From Bimastos eiseni (lineage: Eukaryota; Annelida; Clitellata; Crassiclitellata; Lumbricidae), in contig OY365817.1 of assembly GCA_959347315.1 (NCBI GenBank), positions 4,756,643 to 4,820,642 on the forward strand: a stretch of DNA of 64,000 nucleotides. The letters run 5' to 3'. This document shows positions 1 through 12,960 of this stretch, piece by piece. Below the pieces are notes generated by a model, which was not told where the DNA came from, did no database searches, and saw only the letters and a program-made list of their open reading frames with translations. Each line of letters begins with the position of its first letter. Positions within the stretch are counted from its first letter, which is position 1. The translations under genes were made by a program, and so were the position numbers.

Positions 1-2907
1 TCACAAACACGGTGCTGAATCACCTCGCACGCAATTGTTCACTTGTATCATAATATGACTTGATCCTACTTTGTCCTATTTACCGGTCATGCGACTAGAG
101 TTAGGCCTACCATGTGTACCGGTTTCCCCGGACATGTCCTCATTTTAGATCCCTGTCGGGGTGCCCGGCGGCTTCCCAGAAATATGGCTCTTATTCGGGT
201 TTTTCCCTGTCCGTCCCCGTTCGATCGATACCTTCTTGCTTAGGTTTCCGTGACATATAATATTCTGTTACGCGAACTAAACACGCGTTCCAGCAATATA
301 GGCTATAGCTCAATCGTAAGGTTACTATAACGACAACGCGAGTTAATGCAAGCCTAATTGATAAATAGTTAATTTCTAATTTTTTATTTTTTTTATTTGA
401 TTTTAAAAATGCCGAAACGTAGGCCCTTATTGTTCATTTACAGACGCTCTGATAGCTCATTATCCAGGTTTTCGTGCAAGGCGTTATGTCTGAGAAGATA
501 AATGTTTGACATGGCACTGCGGCGGCGGCGGAACTTATATCTCAGTTGCCAATAAAGGTGCGTTGGAATTAACGGCGCACATCGAAGCGTCGAAGCATGT
601 TAAGAGTTTTCTCGGAAAAACTCATACAGCAGTTACCAAATATTTAACGACCGTTTTGTTCCCGTTTAGGCCTACAGTCACCGTAATGTAATGTGTGCTG
701 AACACTCACTGAAGTTTATAATTGAAGCCATTTACATTAACAATAATATTTTATGTAGTTTGACTTAACTTTTAGTTGTACAACACTTAACATTGGCGTA
801 GCACTAGGAGCCGGCTACGGGATGGTAACCAGATCTGATGAATATTTTTGTGTGTCCTCTTTATCAACTGAGCACTTATGGTATCCCTACACGCGATCCG
901 TGTGGTTATTTGTAGGTAGACGCCGGTTCTAACAACTTATAATTAATAACTGTGTGCCCAGTGGGGTTCGTAGTTCAGAACTGCCTTGTTGCTAGTTAAG
1001 GAAGTTGCAAATCGTTTGCATTAACGTAGCAATTAGGGACGAAGTGCATTAGAGCTATAGAACTATAGAGCTATAGAGTGTATGTGTGGAAAATTGCCTC
1101 TCTTGTTCGTGAATATACAAGCTGCAAGAAATGGTATGATAAATAATGCTGGTTTCGAATTGAAGTCTTGACACAGTATTTGTACATCATAGGCCAAAAT
1201 TTAGAGGGAGGGGCAGAAGAGAATGGTCTCCTACAAAATTTCAGGTCGAGAGAGAGCTGCTTATATTCTCCAATATTCAATAAGTATTTCATGAACATTA
1301 TAAATGTCTAGACGGTGTTTCCACTGTTCATCCCTCTTTACTATAAGAATATTGAAGTTTTTCAACCTGTCGCTCATTTACATTGTTGAAAATTGATTTG
1401 ATGAAAAAATTCATTATTCCATTATTTTTCAGCAAAATGTTTAAAAATAATGTCGGGTTCATATTTCATAAAAGTGGCAAAGACACTATAGTTACGGGAA
1501 ATAGCCTATTTTAATGCAAAATTATTTATATTTTACAATATTACACGAAACTGCTGCAAGACATGACACGCGTTTAGCGTTGTGTTTTTATTGGACATGC
1601 CTGATTTACAGTGCAGTGTCTAGTCTTTTTGGCGGCCAGTGAATGTTAGAGACCATCATCGTCATTTTACGCCTCTCTTAAATATGTCCTTTTCAGCCGA
1701 GGGTTAGACCGAGGCATTAACAGCCAGCTGCTACTACCTGTAGGCCCTACTTGTCATTTCAGCAGTTGTAACGATTATGCGCGTGCAAGCATTAGCCTAC
1801 GTCGCGCGCGCATTAAACCTTGCTATGACGCTCAAGGCATGTATTACATTTTTCAAACATATTTTTGTCCTCTCATTAAAAATTGAAAGACGGCGTTTAT
1901 GACATACACAGCCAACATAAAGAGGGGAAAAGTTAGTTGATTATTAGTTTATTATATTTAGCTTAATTGCTACGAAACTGAGAGTGGAGGCCAAAACACC
2001 GGTGTACACAGCCACACACTGTCAATTTCATTAAAGACCTACTACTCATTAAGCTCATTTTTATATAAAATAAGCTGCTGCTGTCATAATTTGATAAGAT
2101 TAAGGCCCATTAAAGCCAGCTTCAGAATTGGAGTAGAGCTTGGAGGAATTATTACTTACTCTATTTCCGTCCCTCAGAGTATGCCTAACACGAGCAAACC
2201 TACCTCTTAGTTCCTATGATGCTAACCATCTGACTCATAAAGACTCATTCATCCAGACATGGACTGGTCCTGAAGCTGGGAAGAGGTATATCTAAAAGGC
2301 TTGGCAGAACGCGTGTTAGGGAAGAATCTGGCTAACTAATCAGAGACTGTCTCTCCAGCCAGGGTCAATTATGTATGCTTAGATCTAGGCTATATATATA
2401 AATATATATAAGGGCCTACTCGCGTATATAATATGATAAATAGTGTTCTGACTACGCGATTCCTCTGCAATCGTCTAAAATCAACAATAAGTTGTCAACC
2501 ACGTAAGTGTTGCTGGTAAAAGAAATGCGATGCCAATTATATCCGATATGACTGAGAGCATCTCGCCGTCTATGTGTTGACAATATGAATTACAAAGAGA
2601 GGACTCTATACGTCAGATTTTAGAAAAAACGCCAACACAAATATATACACGTTGGTCCAACTTGTAGGCCTACAGTGTGCCATAAGCCTATACGGTAACC
2701 TTAGGGCCTACCATTTATTAATTTTGCGCCTTTATTGTTAATTTTTAATAATTGTCTAAGGAATTAAGGGTCTTCCGATCATCACTGAAAATTGTGTTGT
2801 AATAATCTTAATAACCAAATTATAAAATTTCTCTGCAAATGTGCGCAAAATCAAGAGGGGCGCACATGCGTCCCCTTGCGCCCCCATGCGGACGCCCATT
2901 CTTAGGA
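1..2907. other. Left flank, no gene seen
   Basis: AT-rich sequence with only short open frames that have no recognisable family, codon bias or convincing splice sites. The octamer-like word AGGCCTAC recurs (for example near 105, 668 and 2667), as it does through the window. A short TA-rich run lies near 2391-2410. I see no exon of the transporter array here. Confidence 0.5.
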
Positions 2908-3330
2908 ATCAATGTCACATGGTCAATAATGGTCATTTAGCCATTTCTAAGTAGCCATCATTGATACAGGGATGAATTTGTTGTCTAGGATATGATTTTC
3001 AGTGACAAGAATTCGAAAGAATATCTTGTTAAAATTGCCTGGTATATTATTAGGCAACCATTTCTCGGGAACCTTAAATGATAGGCATGGCACATCAAGA
3101 AATTCAGTTTTCAATTTATTGGAACATCACGTGATATTGGATCAAGGTCACAAAGTTATGAAGGTTAAGGTCACGTGGTTATAAAGGTCAATCAGCCATT
3201 TTATAGGAACAATCAGTAATATAGAAATGAATTTGGTGTTTAGAATATGGTCTTCAGTGGCAAGAATTCAATAAACGTATTTTCAAAATTGCCTGAACAT
3301 CCGTGACTTTTGAGATCGAGGTCGCATTGC
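2908..3330. repeat. Two-copy tandem repeat, period about 255 bp
   Basis: The block starting near 2972 (ATGAATTTGTTGTCTAGGAT and what follows) recurs near 3227 (ATGAATTTGGTGTTTAGAAT). Both continue through a matching CAAGAATTC and an AAAATTGCCTG segment. Upstream AGCCATT / GGTCA words repeat with the same period. The two units have clearly diverged, so the duplication is old. No coding function is visible. Confidence 0.6.
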
Positions 3331-4784
3331 AATAATGTAAAGACTTTTTATGTTTGACAAGAATTTGTTTTCTTCTGATCATTCCAGTAATGTTTCTGAA
3401 ACAGCTTAAACGATTTACAAACATTCTTGGTATTTAGACGAAATGAAAATGGCGCATGCATCTGATCTTAATGTATGGAGAGAGTTCTAAATGGAGAATT
3501 GAGTAGTTAAAAGGCTGTAGCTCCATTCGTTGCATTAGGAGTCGGTAGCGCACGATTTTTCTGACAGCTCATGAGTAGCAAAGAATTTATACGGAAACTA
3601 CAGTAGATCTCTGGCAGAGGAGTCTCTGAATCAGGAAGATTCACATCACCCGGACTCATCTGCTGCAGCAGCTACTCAGAATAGAGCAGTTGCAAAATTG
3701 AAAGAAGAAATTTATCGTGTTAGCAGTCAGTTTAAAACTGAGAGCCTTGAACTGGTTAGTTTAGTCATAAACGTTGTGTTCGATGATGGCATCACAGCGG
3801 ATGTAAGCCTTATTTATTAAATTGGTCTATAGTTATATGAAACATTCAAAATATAACAATATTGTTGCTGAAGAAAAGATTAGCTTATGGGCGCCATTCA
3901 AGAGAAGCGAACTTCAACTTTGTTCCAAGGCAAAAAATAACATTTTCGTATTCGAACTGCAGCCGGGAAAGATGAATCTTTTTGAGCTGCACAATATTTG
4001 CAAGGCCAATCTCAGTGTTCTTAATTTACTCAAAGGGCAAAAAATATTACACAGCAGTGTAGAGTAATGTATGTGTCATTGCCGTACGTATACATTGATT
4101 GAAGAGGCAGCTAAACTTAGCTTGTACGTGTGGTGTTGATCCAACTATGTCGGTAAAAACAATATGTGTGTTGAAGGACAGCTTCTTGGAAGGCTAAGAT
4201 ATTTCTCCAAAGAGATTTTTGTATATAGTGTTCCACTGGGTGACCGAAACTTTTGTCTGGATGAGGGACGCGGCGACTCTACTTCCAGTTAGAGAAAGAG
4301 TATTATGCGACTCACCTCATTGCCTCACATCAGATGACTTTATTGCCATTGTATGGGACAGTGAACGGCATACTTGGACATTGGCAATTTATCAAATAAT
4401 TACACTCATCGTACAGTCAACCACAACCGATATTATTTTAATCCCGTTGATGGCTTACACACAAATAGCGTGGGAAGCCATTGGAAGAGTGCCAAAGCAG
4501 AGTTCAAGCGCATGCCCATTAATTAGCTCATCAAACCCAACTGTTGGGTCTGATATCCAAGTCAAAGTCGATGACTTATCAAGTTTTCAGAACCTCATGC
4601 GTGGCTAATGAATAAACGTTCCTCAGACATAATTTGAAATGTATCTGCGTGGACTCAGCTTTACGACCTATGTGCTTCTCCTTGCTATAGTCTGTGACTG
4701 TGATAATGGAGCTGTGATTTGACATAATTATATGTTAATAAAAAACAAGTTAAAAAACCCACAGACGATATCTACACTCTGTCC
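3331..4784. other. Non-coding stretch, nothing recognised
   Basis: Open frames of 81 and 129 codons on the plus strand (3822-4067 and 4219-4608) show no family motif and no flanking splice signals. I treat them as chance frames. Confidence 0.4.
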
Positions 4785-4890
4785 GGAAATAAAGGGACCC
4801 CTAATGGAAATAAAGGGACCCCTAATGGAAATAAAGGGACCCCTAATGGAAATAAAGGGACCCCCTAATGGAAATAAAGGGACCCCTAAT
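4785..4890 (+). repeat. 21-bp tandem repeat, five units
   Basis: The 21-mer beginning GGAAATAAAGGGACCCCTAA is repeated five times head to tail. The fourth unit has one extra C. The last unit runs into the left arm of the adjacent foldback element, so the repeat probably arose by expansion of the element's end. Confidence 0.9.
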
Positions 4891-5040
4891 GATAATATGA
4901 AAATAAACAGTAAATGATCGTCGATTTTTAAAATTGGAAAACCGTTTTAATCCTGACATATTTGTCCACAAATGTGTAATTTATGAACGTCCTGGTTCAT
5001 TTACTGTTTATTTTCATGTTATCATTAGGGGTCCCTTTAT
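4874..5040. mobile_element. Foldback (inverted-repeat) element
   Basis: Two 44-base arms, 4874-4917 and 4997-5040, are reverse complements with a single mismatch by eye. They enclose a 79-base loop. The outer ends read ATAAAGGGACCCC. The structure would fold into a long hairpin and fits a non-autonomous DNA element or MITE. No target duplication could be read because the left end is fused to the 21-bp repeat. Confidence 0.85.
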
Positions 5041-5048
5041 GACGAAGA

Positions 5049-5126
5049 GAATGACACGTCCTGTACATTGTGTATGCTTCTTTCCGTTAACATTCTTACA
5101 GCTGCGATTTCGTAATGTGATATAGT
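5049..5126 (-). pseudogene. LINE reverse-transcriptase remnant (fragment)
   Basis: On the minus strand this stretch is a diverged, frameshifted relative of the reverse-transcriptase remnant at 6120-6250. Both share a TATGCTTCTTTCCGTTA block on the plus strand and the surrounding words. It is too short to assign a clade by itself. Confidence 0.5.
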
Positions 5127-6090
5127 TAAATTAATAATATAGATTAGACACATTGTATGCACTTGGGACTCGTATATAAACTATTAGATATATTAGATAC
5201 ATTGATCTCATGAACATTGTTAATATAACTGTTCCTCATTAATATTCCTTACAAATTCAAAATACTGTGTTGAACTTCTTGCTGCCTGGATGAACTTTGG
5301 CTTTACCTAATCCTTAAAACTAGTAACACAATGATAGATGAGGTATTAGTTTGCCTCACTAGTGAACTGTAAGGTACACTCGTTATACTATGAACTCGAT
5401 TAATTGCTCCATAACTAGAATATCAATCCGCTAACACAAGTCTCGAGAGACACGATGAGCGGTTGGATAAAGATCAGTCTTTAGTCGAAAACTATTAGAC
5501 ATAATAAGCACTGCAGGAGATCTTCAAACAGACATGGAGAAGAGAGAGAGTCTCTGTGTGTGTATCTGACTATTTATATAGCGCCTCATAAGAACCTTAC
5601 GAAGTCAAGTGTTGTCGCCTTTCTACTGCATAAGAAGACTGCGAGACATTAGATCCTAGAGCCTTATTGTGGCAGTTCAGAGTTCGCCCGTACCTAGAAA
5701 TGAGTCAAATGAAATTCTGCACACTTACTCACTTTCAGTTCAGCTCAATCTTATCCAATGCCTTTGAATCTGGTCGAAATGATTCGATTCAGATCTATTC
5801 CACTATGAACCAATCCTTCAATAATCGGTCGATGGCTCAATTGGATCAAGAACCAAGATGTCTCGGCAGATGTTCCATCTACGAATACTCTCCAGATAAT
5901 GGACCTAACGTTGTACGAATGACACAGCGTGGTCACATTGGCAATGATTCATTTGTGCATGAAACTTTTATCGACTGGTCTTGATGGCTATCATTCATTT
6001 GACCCTGAAACAAAACTCTTATTGGTATCATTAAGTAATGATGATTCATGAGGCAATGAACAAACAAGGACTATGAGATTAATGCCTTCA
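5127..6090. other. Non-coding stretch, nothing firm
   Basis: A 105-codon open frame at 5667-5984 has no recognisable motif and is paired with an equally long antisense frame, so I do not call it a gene. No further repeat or RNA gene was recognised. Confidence 0.4.
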
Positions 6091-6119
6091 AGCAGCTGGA
6101 TATCTAACAGCCCGTCACC

Positions 6120-6250
6120 ATTCATTAATTTCTTCCAATCAACCCTTTCGAACGCCTTTTTAAAGTCTACAAAACATATGAATACGTTCTGTCCATTCTG
6201 TATGCTTCTTTCCGTTAGTATATTCTTATAGCTGCGATCATGTAGAATTA
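6120..6250 (-). pseudogene. LINE reverse-transcriptase remnant
   Basis: The minus-strand translation contains VFICFVDFKKAFERVDWKK, which is the catalytic-aspartate block of a non-LTR retrotransposon reverse transcriptase (F-x-D-x-x-K-A-F-D/E). Just upstream is a segment of the RT finger region (ILHDRSYKNILTERSIQNGQ). Flanking sequence loses similarity quickly, so only a piece of the palm survives. A related scrap (YFSKAFDTI on the minus strand) sits near 25835-25875 in the duplicated spacer. Confidence 0.7.
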
Positions 6251-6829
6251 TAGTGAAACACAATTGTATTAGGTTTTTCAAATGAGCGATTGATGCTGGA
6301 AAGTGGCACTTTTTTAGTGGACAAGTTAATGTATTCCTTATTAAGACCAACTACTAAACGTACGTGTCTGAGAAAAGGGACAGATAGACATTCCTAAACT
6401 GATGTGTTTCTCTTGTGTGTGGAGACGCTTTCGATTCTTTATTGATTTTATTCTAAGCAGCTTATAATAATTCATAACGAACGTTGTAATTGAGTTTGGT
6501 TAATGACATGACAGAAGGCGAATGTTTAGGATATGAACTCAAAAATGGATTACGAACATTAATTGCTGAAAGGTTCAAGGGCGCAAGCTCTGGATGTTGA
6601 GTCTCTAAGACACTTCTATGAAAGCCTACTCCCGAACAATTATTTAATTAGTAAAACTGATACAAAGAACAAAGAACACTAATCACAATCATTGTCGATG
6701 TTATGACACAGATGAACGAACCTCGTTGCTTGTCTCTTTAATTATAATTATCAATCAATTGCCAGAAAATGTGGCCAGCAGAAAATGTCATCTCAGCTGT
6801 CGAGTGCTTATGAAATCTTTAATCAGATC

Positions 6830-8252
6830 TACATGTAGGTCTAATCAGTAGTGTCACTTTGATGATTCTGTGACTGTCTCGATGTATTCTTCTCATAAGC
6901 AACAGGCTCAACTGCCACCTGTTCGGGTAGAAAGAGAGAAGCATTAGAGTTGACACGTATTCATGGATCATGCAAAGTTTAATGTAATTTTAATGCTAAT
7001 GCGACTCACCGAGCTCGTTTCAATGCTGTTGTTCGGTAACTGGTGCGAAATAAGATGCTCCCCTACTTTAATATGTTCTGCGAAGGAGCCGATGTTTCCC
7101 TTTTCAATTCTGCCCTCTCCAATCCTGACCACATTCAAAGGAATCGTCTTCATCCTATTAGGACTGTGGAGAACCGGCTGCGTCGGCGTGTTCATTGCAG
7201 GTCTTTTCCAAGGGCTGATGATTTCACCCGACGTGGCTTCATTATAAGATTACTATAATATCAGCGCCTTAATTAATTCCCATTGACTAATCGTCCTGCC
7301 TGGCGTTCAGTTGCCATCGGGCAGTCCATAAATTTTTTGTTTTTGCTAGATTACGTAGATTGTATATGCATATAATTATGATATAGACGTCATTGTTCGT
7401 GCTTGTTAAATTTTTCTCTGCACATGTGCGCTTGCGGACGTTTGATTAAGTTAAGTCAGCGTTTCCGAATCTATTTTTGTCGTAGAACCCTTTTGACATA
7501 AAAATTTTTGGCGGAACCCCCGCTCAAAACTAAAAACATTCTGCTAAGGTATTTACAAATACCTTAGAGTGTAGATAAATATAGGCTTAGGTCTAGATTG
7601 GATTAATTATGGCACAACTATCGATGACAATGACATGAATTCTCTTGTCTTTCATATAGCCAGATGTCAATCAAAAGGCCTTGTATTAAAACTTCGTATT
7701 ATTAATTTTAATTTTTTAAGCTTGTTGTTCACATTGAAAGTTTTCCGCGGAAAATTTGTCTTTACCCCGCAGAACCCTATGGTTCCGCGAAACATAGTTT
7801 GGGAAACGCTGTGTCAGAGGATATACTTACTTTACTTACTTACTTACTTAACACACATTTAAGTATAATAGCATTAATAAGTATGATGGCGTTAACGGCA
7901 ATGCGGCACATTATGTAATAAGTACAGTATTATTGAATATTTTGCTCCCATGCATTGCAACTTTCCTGCAGGTGCGAGACTTTAAATTGTCAGCATCTTA
8001 TATAATACGCGCCTGTTTAAATGTGACATTAACATTTTGCGCGTTCTTTAACTGGTACATTTCTTATGTAATTTCCCTATTACTCTCTTTCACACGAAAA
8101 TTTTAATGAATTATGCTGCGCCATTATGCATTGACAGGCTATATAAGTTCTCGTTTAAATAATAATCGTTGCAATTGAAGCTTTGTGGACATATACAGGT
8201 AAGCACATGGCCCAACGGTCTATACGGCTCGAATATCTAAGTCATTCATTCA
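6830..8252 (-). other. 3' flank of transporter copy 1, duplicated elsewhere
   Basis: Blocks here recur in the same order at 28917-29464: GTCACTTTGATGATTCTG, then AACTGCCACCTGTTC, then GCAACTTTCCTGC, then TCATTCATTATGTCTTT. A weaker trace occurs near 60490-60530 before copy 3. This is the ancestral 3' flank of the duplicated gene, so the duplication unit extends beyond the last exon. The 7040-7260 portion has weak protein-like character but no assignable family. Confidence 0.65.
7457..7811. mobile_element. hAT-type non-autonomous element
   Basis: Terminal inverted repeats read CAGCGTTTCC at both ends (7457 inward, and complement ending at 7811). Inside the right end is the GGTTCCGCG-type segment shared with the shorter relative at 54258-54350. 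The flanking 8-mers do not match cleanly, so the insertion is old or an end has eroded. A short (CTTA)n run follows at about 7827-7850. Confidence 0.65.
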
Positions 8253-8422
8253 TTATGTCTTTAACGTTACTACTAGAACTGTTGTCATACTCATCACACT
8301 CGCCTCGTTGCTTGGCTTTTCTGGTTGAGCCTGATCGTGTTTCTCTTTTTGACTTCTGCAACTGCAGTTTCTGAACCTTATAAGTAGACGGTCGTCCACG
8401 GCATCCTCCAAGACTTTGTCTC

Positions 8423-11087
8423 CTACAATCCACAAGAAACAACAGAGATTGTAAAAAGCACAAAGGTTTACGTGCAAATTTTTTGAGTGATAGATGTTCA
8501 TAATTGTAATCGTAAATTTGACATCTATATAGTGCCCGAATGGTATGTATGTTTTCCCAATACTCATTTAGTGTTGGGACTACATACATGTACAAACAAT
8601 TCGCTGGATTCCCAAGGAACATCCAGCTGAAACATCCACAACTAGATTTACAATGTATATAGACAGTAACGAGCTGTAACTTGTTGGCAAATACACAGAT
8701 GACATTGGGAGACAATGGAGTCCGTATATTTTTATAATAAGCAAGTTTTAAAGTTATCATCGTCTTCTTATGGCAATATATATTCGTGAGCTATCGGAAA
8801 GAGTAGCCTGCATTGATCGTCACTTTCTGGTAGTCGACTGTGCAACATAAAGCTAAAGATTACTGTGATGGCATTAAACAGTCGGGTATCTCCATCATCT
8901 GCTGGCTATTCAACCTCCGGGGTGGATATTAGAAACAACAGCGCTTCACCATCCTCAGAATAGTTGGAGTCTTTCTCTGCCGCCTATTAATGTAAAACCC
9001 CTTCAGGCAGAGGAGGCACAGGCCTACATGAGGATGGCCACTGTTGTTATTTATGCCAGAACCTCAACAGTCGAACTTCAGAGGACCTGGGATCGAAGAA
9101 CTCGGAGGGTAATTAGAGATGAAGAGCAGGAGGCAAGTACATGTACTCCCTCCAGATACTTCGTCATGTCCAGGTCAGATGCGATCTCGACAACCAACAG
9201 GGAGTAGAGAATAACTTGAAGACTGTAATGAGAAATGACTGGTTGCTTTCTAAATAGCTCCATAAAAATCATTGCCAGTCGTAGGATAGGTAAAAATCTA
9301 ATAATCAACGACATGAAGAAACACTTAGAGGAAGATTCCTATTGATTTGTAGGTCTATTGTTAGATAACTGTCCCTGGCTTACTACGTAATTGGCTGATC
9401 TATGTATCTACCACATTCCAATACTGGCCTAAAGTGCTTCCTTGGACTGTCTTACTGGTATTTCTGGTTTTACTTTTGATGGTTCTGCCTGGGTTACTCT
9501 TACGAGATGGTTCTGCCTGGGCGACTCTTACGAGGAGTGCCTTTTACTATGTAAGCGGTATTACTTAAGGTATGACCAGAGTGTGTTTTTAGCTGGGTTT
9601 AGTCAACTATGAACGATGTCTCTGAGACTTGGGTCTCCTTTTGCGTATTTGTCAGTCTACACATTTCTCATTGCATAATTAAATTAGCCTACTTAAGGAA
9701 CAGTTTCGTGGTACGCCTGTTGCTGCGAAGACGTGCTGATGTTCTGTCATCCTTCTGCTGACATCGTCTTCGTATGCCGTCCCGCTGACGATGGCAATGA
9801 TGTTTAAACATTAATACGAAGCTTATCTGTTGGTTTACAGAGGCTATAATTTCTTTAAATATACATTGTTACACATTTCACTAGCGTATGTCCTATAACT
9901 CTAGGTAAATCTAACACAATTAAACTGTTGTTTCAAACTGGCTGTACACTAATATGGGGCTCTTCTGCAACTGGTTTGATAAGGACAACACTTAATAACT
10001 TACATGGCAGCGAAACTGATGACTATGCAGTAATTAAATAATTTGTGAGTTGTTGCTGCAGATGGAAGCATTTCTGATTATGACTGGATGTTATTGTAAA
10101 TGAACATTTTTAAAGTGCCGCTCAAGTCAGTGGTGCTCCCGATCCAAGTCGGCGACTAGAGAAGGTCATCAAGCGCTTCCAAGATTGAAAAGGGGAGAAA
10201 ACGAACAGCTGCGCCCTGAGGAGAAGAGGAAGATTATTCCAACTAGAGGGACCTACATAAGCAAAGCTCCTTGTTTGGGCCGCAGCAGTGCGCATACGGG
10301 GGCCAGCAAAAATCTATGGGCAGATGAACGGAGAGAAGCCCGTTGGGGAATGGAGGACACTCTGGTGGAGAGAGCCAAATGGTACACCGAAGAAGAGCCA
10401 ACAAAACAGTTTAGCATCAGAGTAAGAACTTTAAAGTGTATGCGTTGAGATACTGGAAGCCAACGAAGAGAGTCACGGATGAAAGGTGAGAAGTGTGAAA
10501 ATGTAGGGATGACACGAATAATAATTATTAGTCGGGCTAATTACGGAAAGACTGAAGCTTAGATATGTTAGACGAGAAAAGACCAATTATTTAGGGAATG
10601 TTCCTAAAGTCCACTCTGGAGCACATCAAAGTGTGCACTAATGTCGTCACCGCATGCAGTGAAAGCGACTGGCGAATACAGCGAAGCTGATGCAAATGGT
10701 AGCAGCAAGAGCGAGAGACAGTGTTGACATGGTCAGAGAGGGAAAGCGTGGAGTCAAGAAGAAGACCCAAATCCCGAACAGTGGAGGAGAAAGAAAGTTG
10801 GCGAAAGGTCTGGTGAAGAACCTCAAGGTCAATCCTGCCAAGCTGAATGCGCCCACCAAGCCAAATGAAATTACCAGGACTAAGGCATAACCGGTTAGAA
10901 GATAACCAAGAGTCAAGAACAGAAGAGGCTTCCAGCATGCGTTCAACCATCAATTGGGCAGAGAAGTTATATAGAAGTGCACTATAAATGAATGACTATC
11001 TCATTCACCACATAAATTATTTATCGACTAATTTGAGTTGACACAGTTTATATAAATACAGAGCATGCGCTGAGAGTCATAACCTAC
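8423..11087. other. Intron 14 of copy 1, enlarged by insertion
   Basis: The corresponding intron of copy 2 is only about 220 bp (37359-37578). The shared ends are recognisable (near 8423-8500 and 10990-11087), so roughly 2.5 kb between them is inserted material. It includes a LINE fragment at about 10600-10950. The rest (8520-10590) holds open frames without recognisable motifs, and I cannot assign it. Confidence 0.65.
10591..10953 (-). pseudogene. CR1-like LINE fragment, RT thumb region
   Basis: The minus-strand frame encodes a 120-codon segment with the signatures of the region after the reverse-transcriptase palm in CR1/L2-type LINEs: a WLSSNRLCLSP block, then RDLGLLLDSTLSLSDHVN, then RSCCYHLHQLRCIRQSLS and TLVHTLMCSRVDF. 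Both ends are truncated. It sits in the sense orientation of the transporter, inside its enlarged last intron. Confidence 0.8.
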
Positions 11088-12715
11088 TGAACATAAGGGA
11101 GACGACCATCCCAACTGACAACGTTGTCAGCACTCCGAAGAGCACGTACCACAAATAGGACAGACAGTATAACCTCTCTAGACCATGGAATGCTGACTGC
11201 AAGCATACATCACAAAATAACATATGAAATTGCTACTCATGAAAGAATTGAATTGTTCCCTATTGTCAAATAACTATCGTTGCTGATTGTCAAAATAGAA
11301 GTTAGGAAAATGTATTTTATGTAAGTTGTGTTAGACTTACATGAAATATAATATAAAAGAGAAACACGAAATTATAAATGCGTATCTTTTGTAAGCTCTA
11401 TGAGGAGAAGAATTAGCTAAACCAATTATATTATATTTTATATAAAGATGGGTTATCAAACATAATTATAGACATTGTTCATTCAAATACAAGCTATTTC
11501 ACAGTTTAAAAGTGAACGAATGACGGACGTACAATTATGGAAATTCCTTTGCAAGCTGCATCATTCACCATAGAATTATTCCAGAAGCCACATTTACGCA
11601 AAATGCGCAATTGAGAAATGAAAATGCCCAGACACATGGCAATAATCGACAGATCAATAGAGATAGGATGATAGACGTGGTTTAGCCGTATTGTAAAAAG
11701 AATTTACCCTGGACGTTCCCATCGTAGTAGACAGACTGCCTTCTGTAAAGTGGCCACCATTGACTGATGCAAAGATGGTGTAGTTCCGCTGATCAATGCA
11801 TCCGGCGACTGAGATGGGTGGCAAAGACGGATATTTATTTGGGACACTCATAGATCCTAATTGTAGCCAAATATTCAGGATCAGACTCACAGCTCCACCG
11901 GTTAAGGCTCCCTGTGAAAATTCATAAACAAACATTTTAAAGCGTAATTACTAAAAATCCATATTGAAATTCTACAATGTCATCTTACATATTTTATTAA
12001 GCGATCGTAATTGATTTTGTCGAAACTCCAACTGCCTCATCAATCAACTAGTTAACGCTAGCGTCAGCTCCAACGGGGCCCAGAATGGAACTGGGAACTC
12101 TGTACGTTTCAAAACATAATCTGTTGCAGAAACTCTTGAACCAATTATTTATCCAACGAAGAAGTCTTGTGTTAAAAGCGAATGAACTGTTTGAATTGAC
12201 TCAAACCTTCCAATTGGCGATTCTTGATATTCCACCCAAGACAAAGATGCCAAAGAGTGGCCCGACCACAGAGCCACCCAACGACATTGATATCTGAGTA
12301 ACAATGACGGACAATCAGTAAATCACGCAGGTTAAACCATGACATCAGTTATCAAGCCAAAGCAGTGTGTTAGCAGCGGGTGGTTTCAGACATACCAAAG
12401 TAACGGCTTATGCTCTATAAGGAAAGTCTAGATCCAGATGATTCTCCTAATTAACGGGCGGTTGCCTAGATGTCTTAATTACACTTTCAATAATAAATAA
12501 GAAGCGAGCAATTCGTTCTCTCTTCAGAAGATGCTAGTCACAGAAGAGCACTGAGCCCAGATTATATAGGTGGGTCAATTACATGAATCATGAATCAATG
12601 ATAATTTATATAGCGCCTTTTCTAGAAATCTACTCAGAGGCGCTCTCTTAGCTAGTGCACATGATGGTAACTGTTATTTAAAAAAACAGTGTACAGTGAG
12701 CTGAAAAGAGTGATA

Positions 12716-12960
12716 AGGGGTGGATGCACGCACAAGCGTTGAACCAACCAACGAATTCCCGTCAACAGCTGACAAATGGCATGGATGTTCAGAGTCTCTG
12801 GACCAGGTTGCGACGAAGGGTAGAGTGACAACTGTCAACGCTGATCGCAGACACTGGTCGGGGTCGACGAGTAGTCCCTCGCTGGTGGAAGACGACACGC
12901 GTCCGGACATTCGTCGGGGTTCAAGAAGGGCGTAGAAACGGCATTCATCATGTGATGGTC
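12716..12960 (+). repeat. Dispersed repeat R, copy in intron 11
   Basis: A roughly 200-240 bp repeat starting with a short hairpin (ACGCACAAGCGT) followed by GAACCAACCAACG. Further in it carries GTCAACAGCTGACA, CAGAGTCTCTGG and GTCGACGAGTAGTCCCTC. Relatives in both orientations lie at 16535-17560, 21425-21520, 22150-22280, 39960-40200, 44440-44680, 49800-49890 and 50395-50535. Copy 2 has a counterpart in the homologous intron at 39960. The element class is unknown. Confidence 0.75.

Noticed and set aside
5667..5984. A 105-codon plus-strand open frame
   Set aside because: No family motif, no splice context and an antisense frame of similar length; most likely chance.
8242..8760. A 172-codon minus-strand open frame ending near exon 15 of copy 1
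   Set aside because: It is in a different frame from the transporter tail and runs through the intron. The in-phase reading with splice site at 8422 matches the tails of copies 2 and 3, so the long frame is a shadow.
10185..10448. An 87-codon plus-strand frame rich in charged residues
   Set aside because: It lies in the inserted part of intron 14 with no recognisable motif or neighbouring exon; probably transposon debris.
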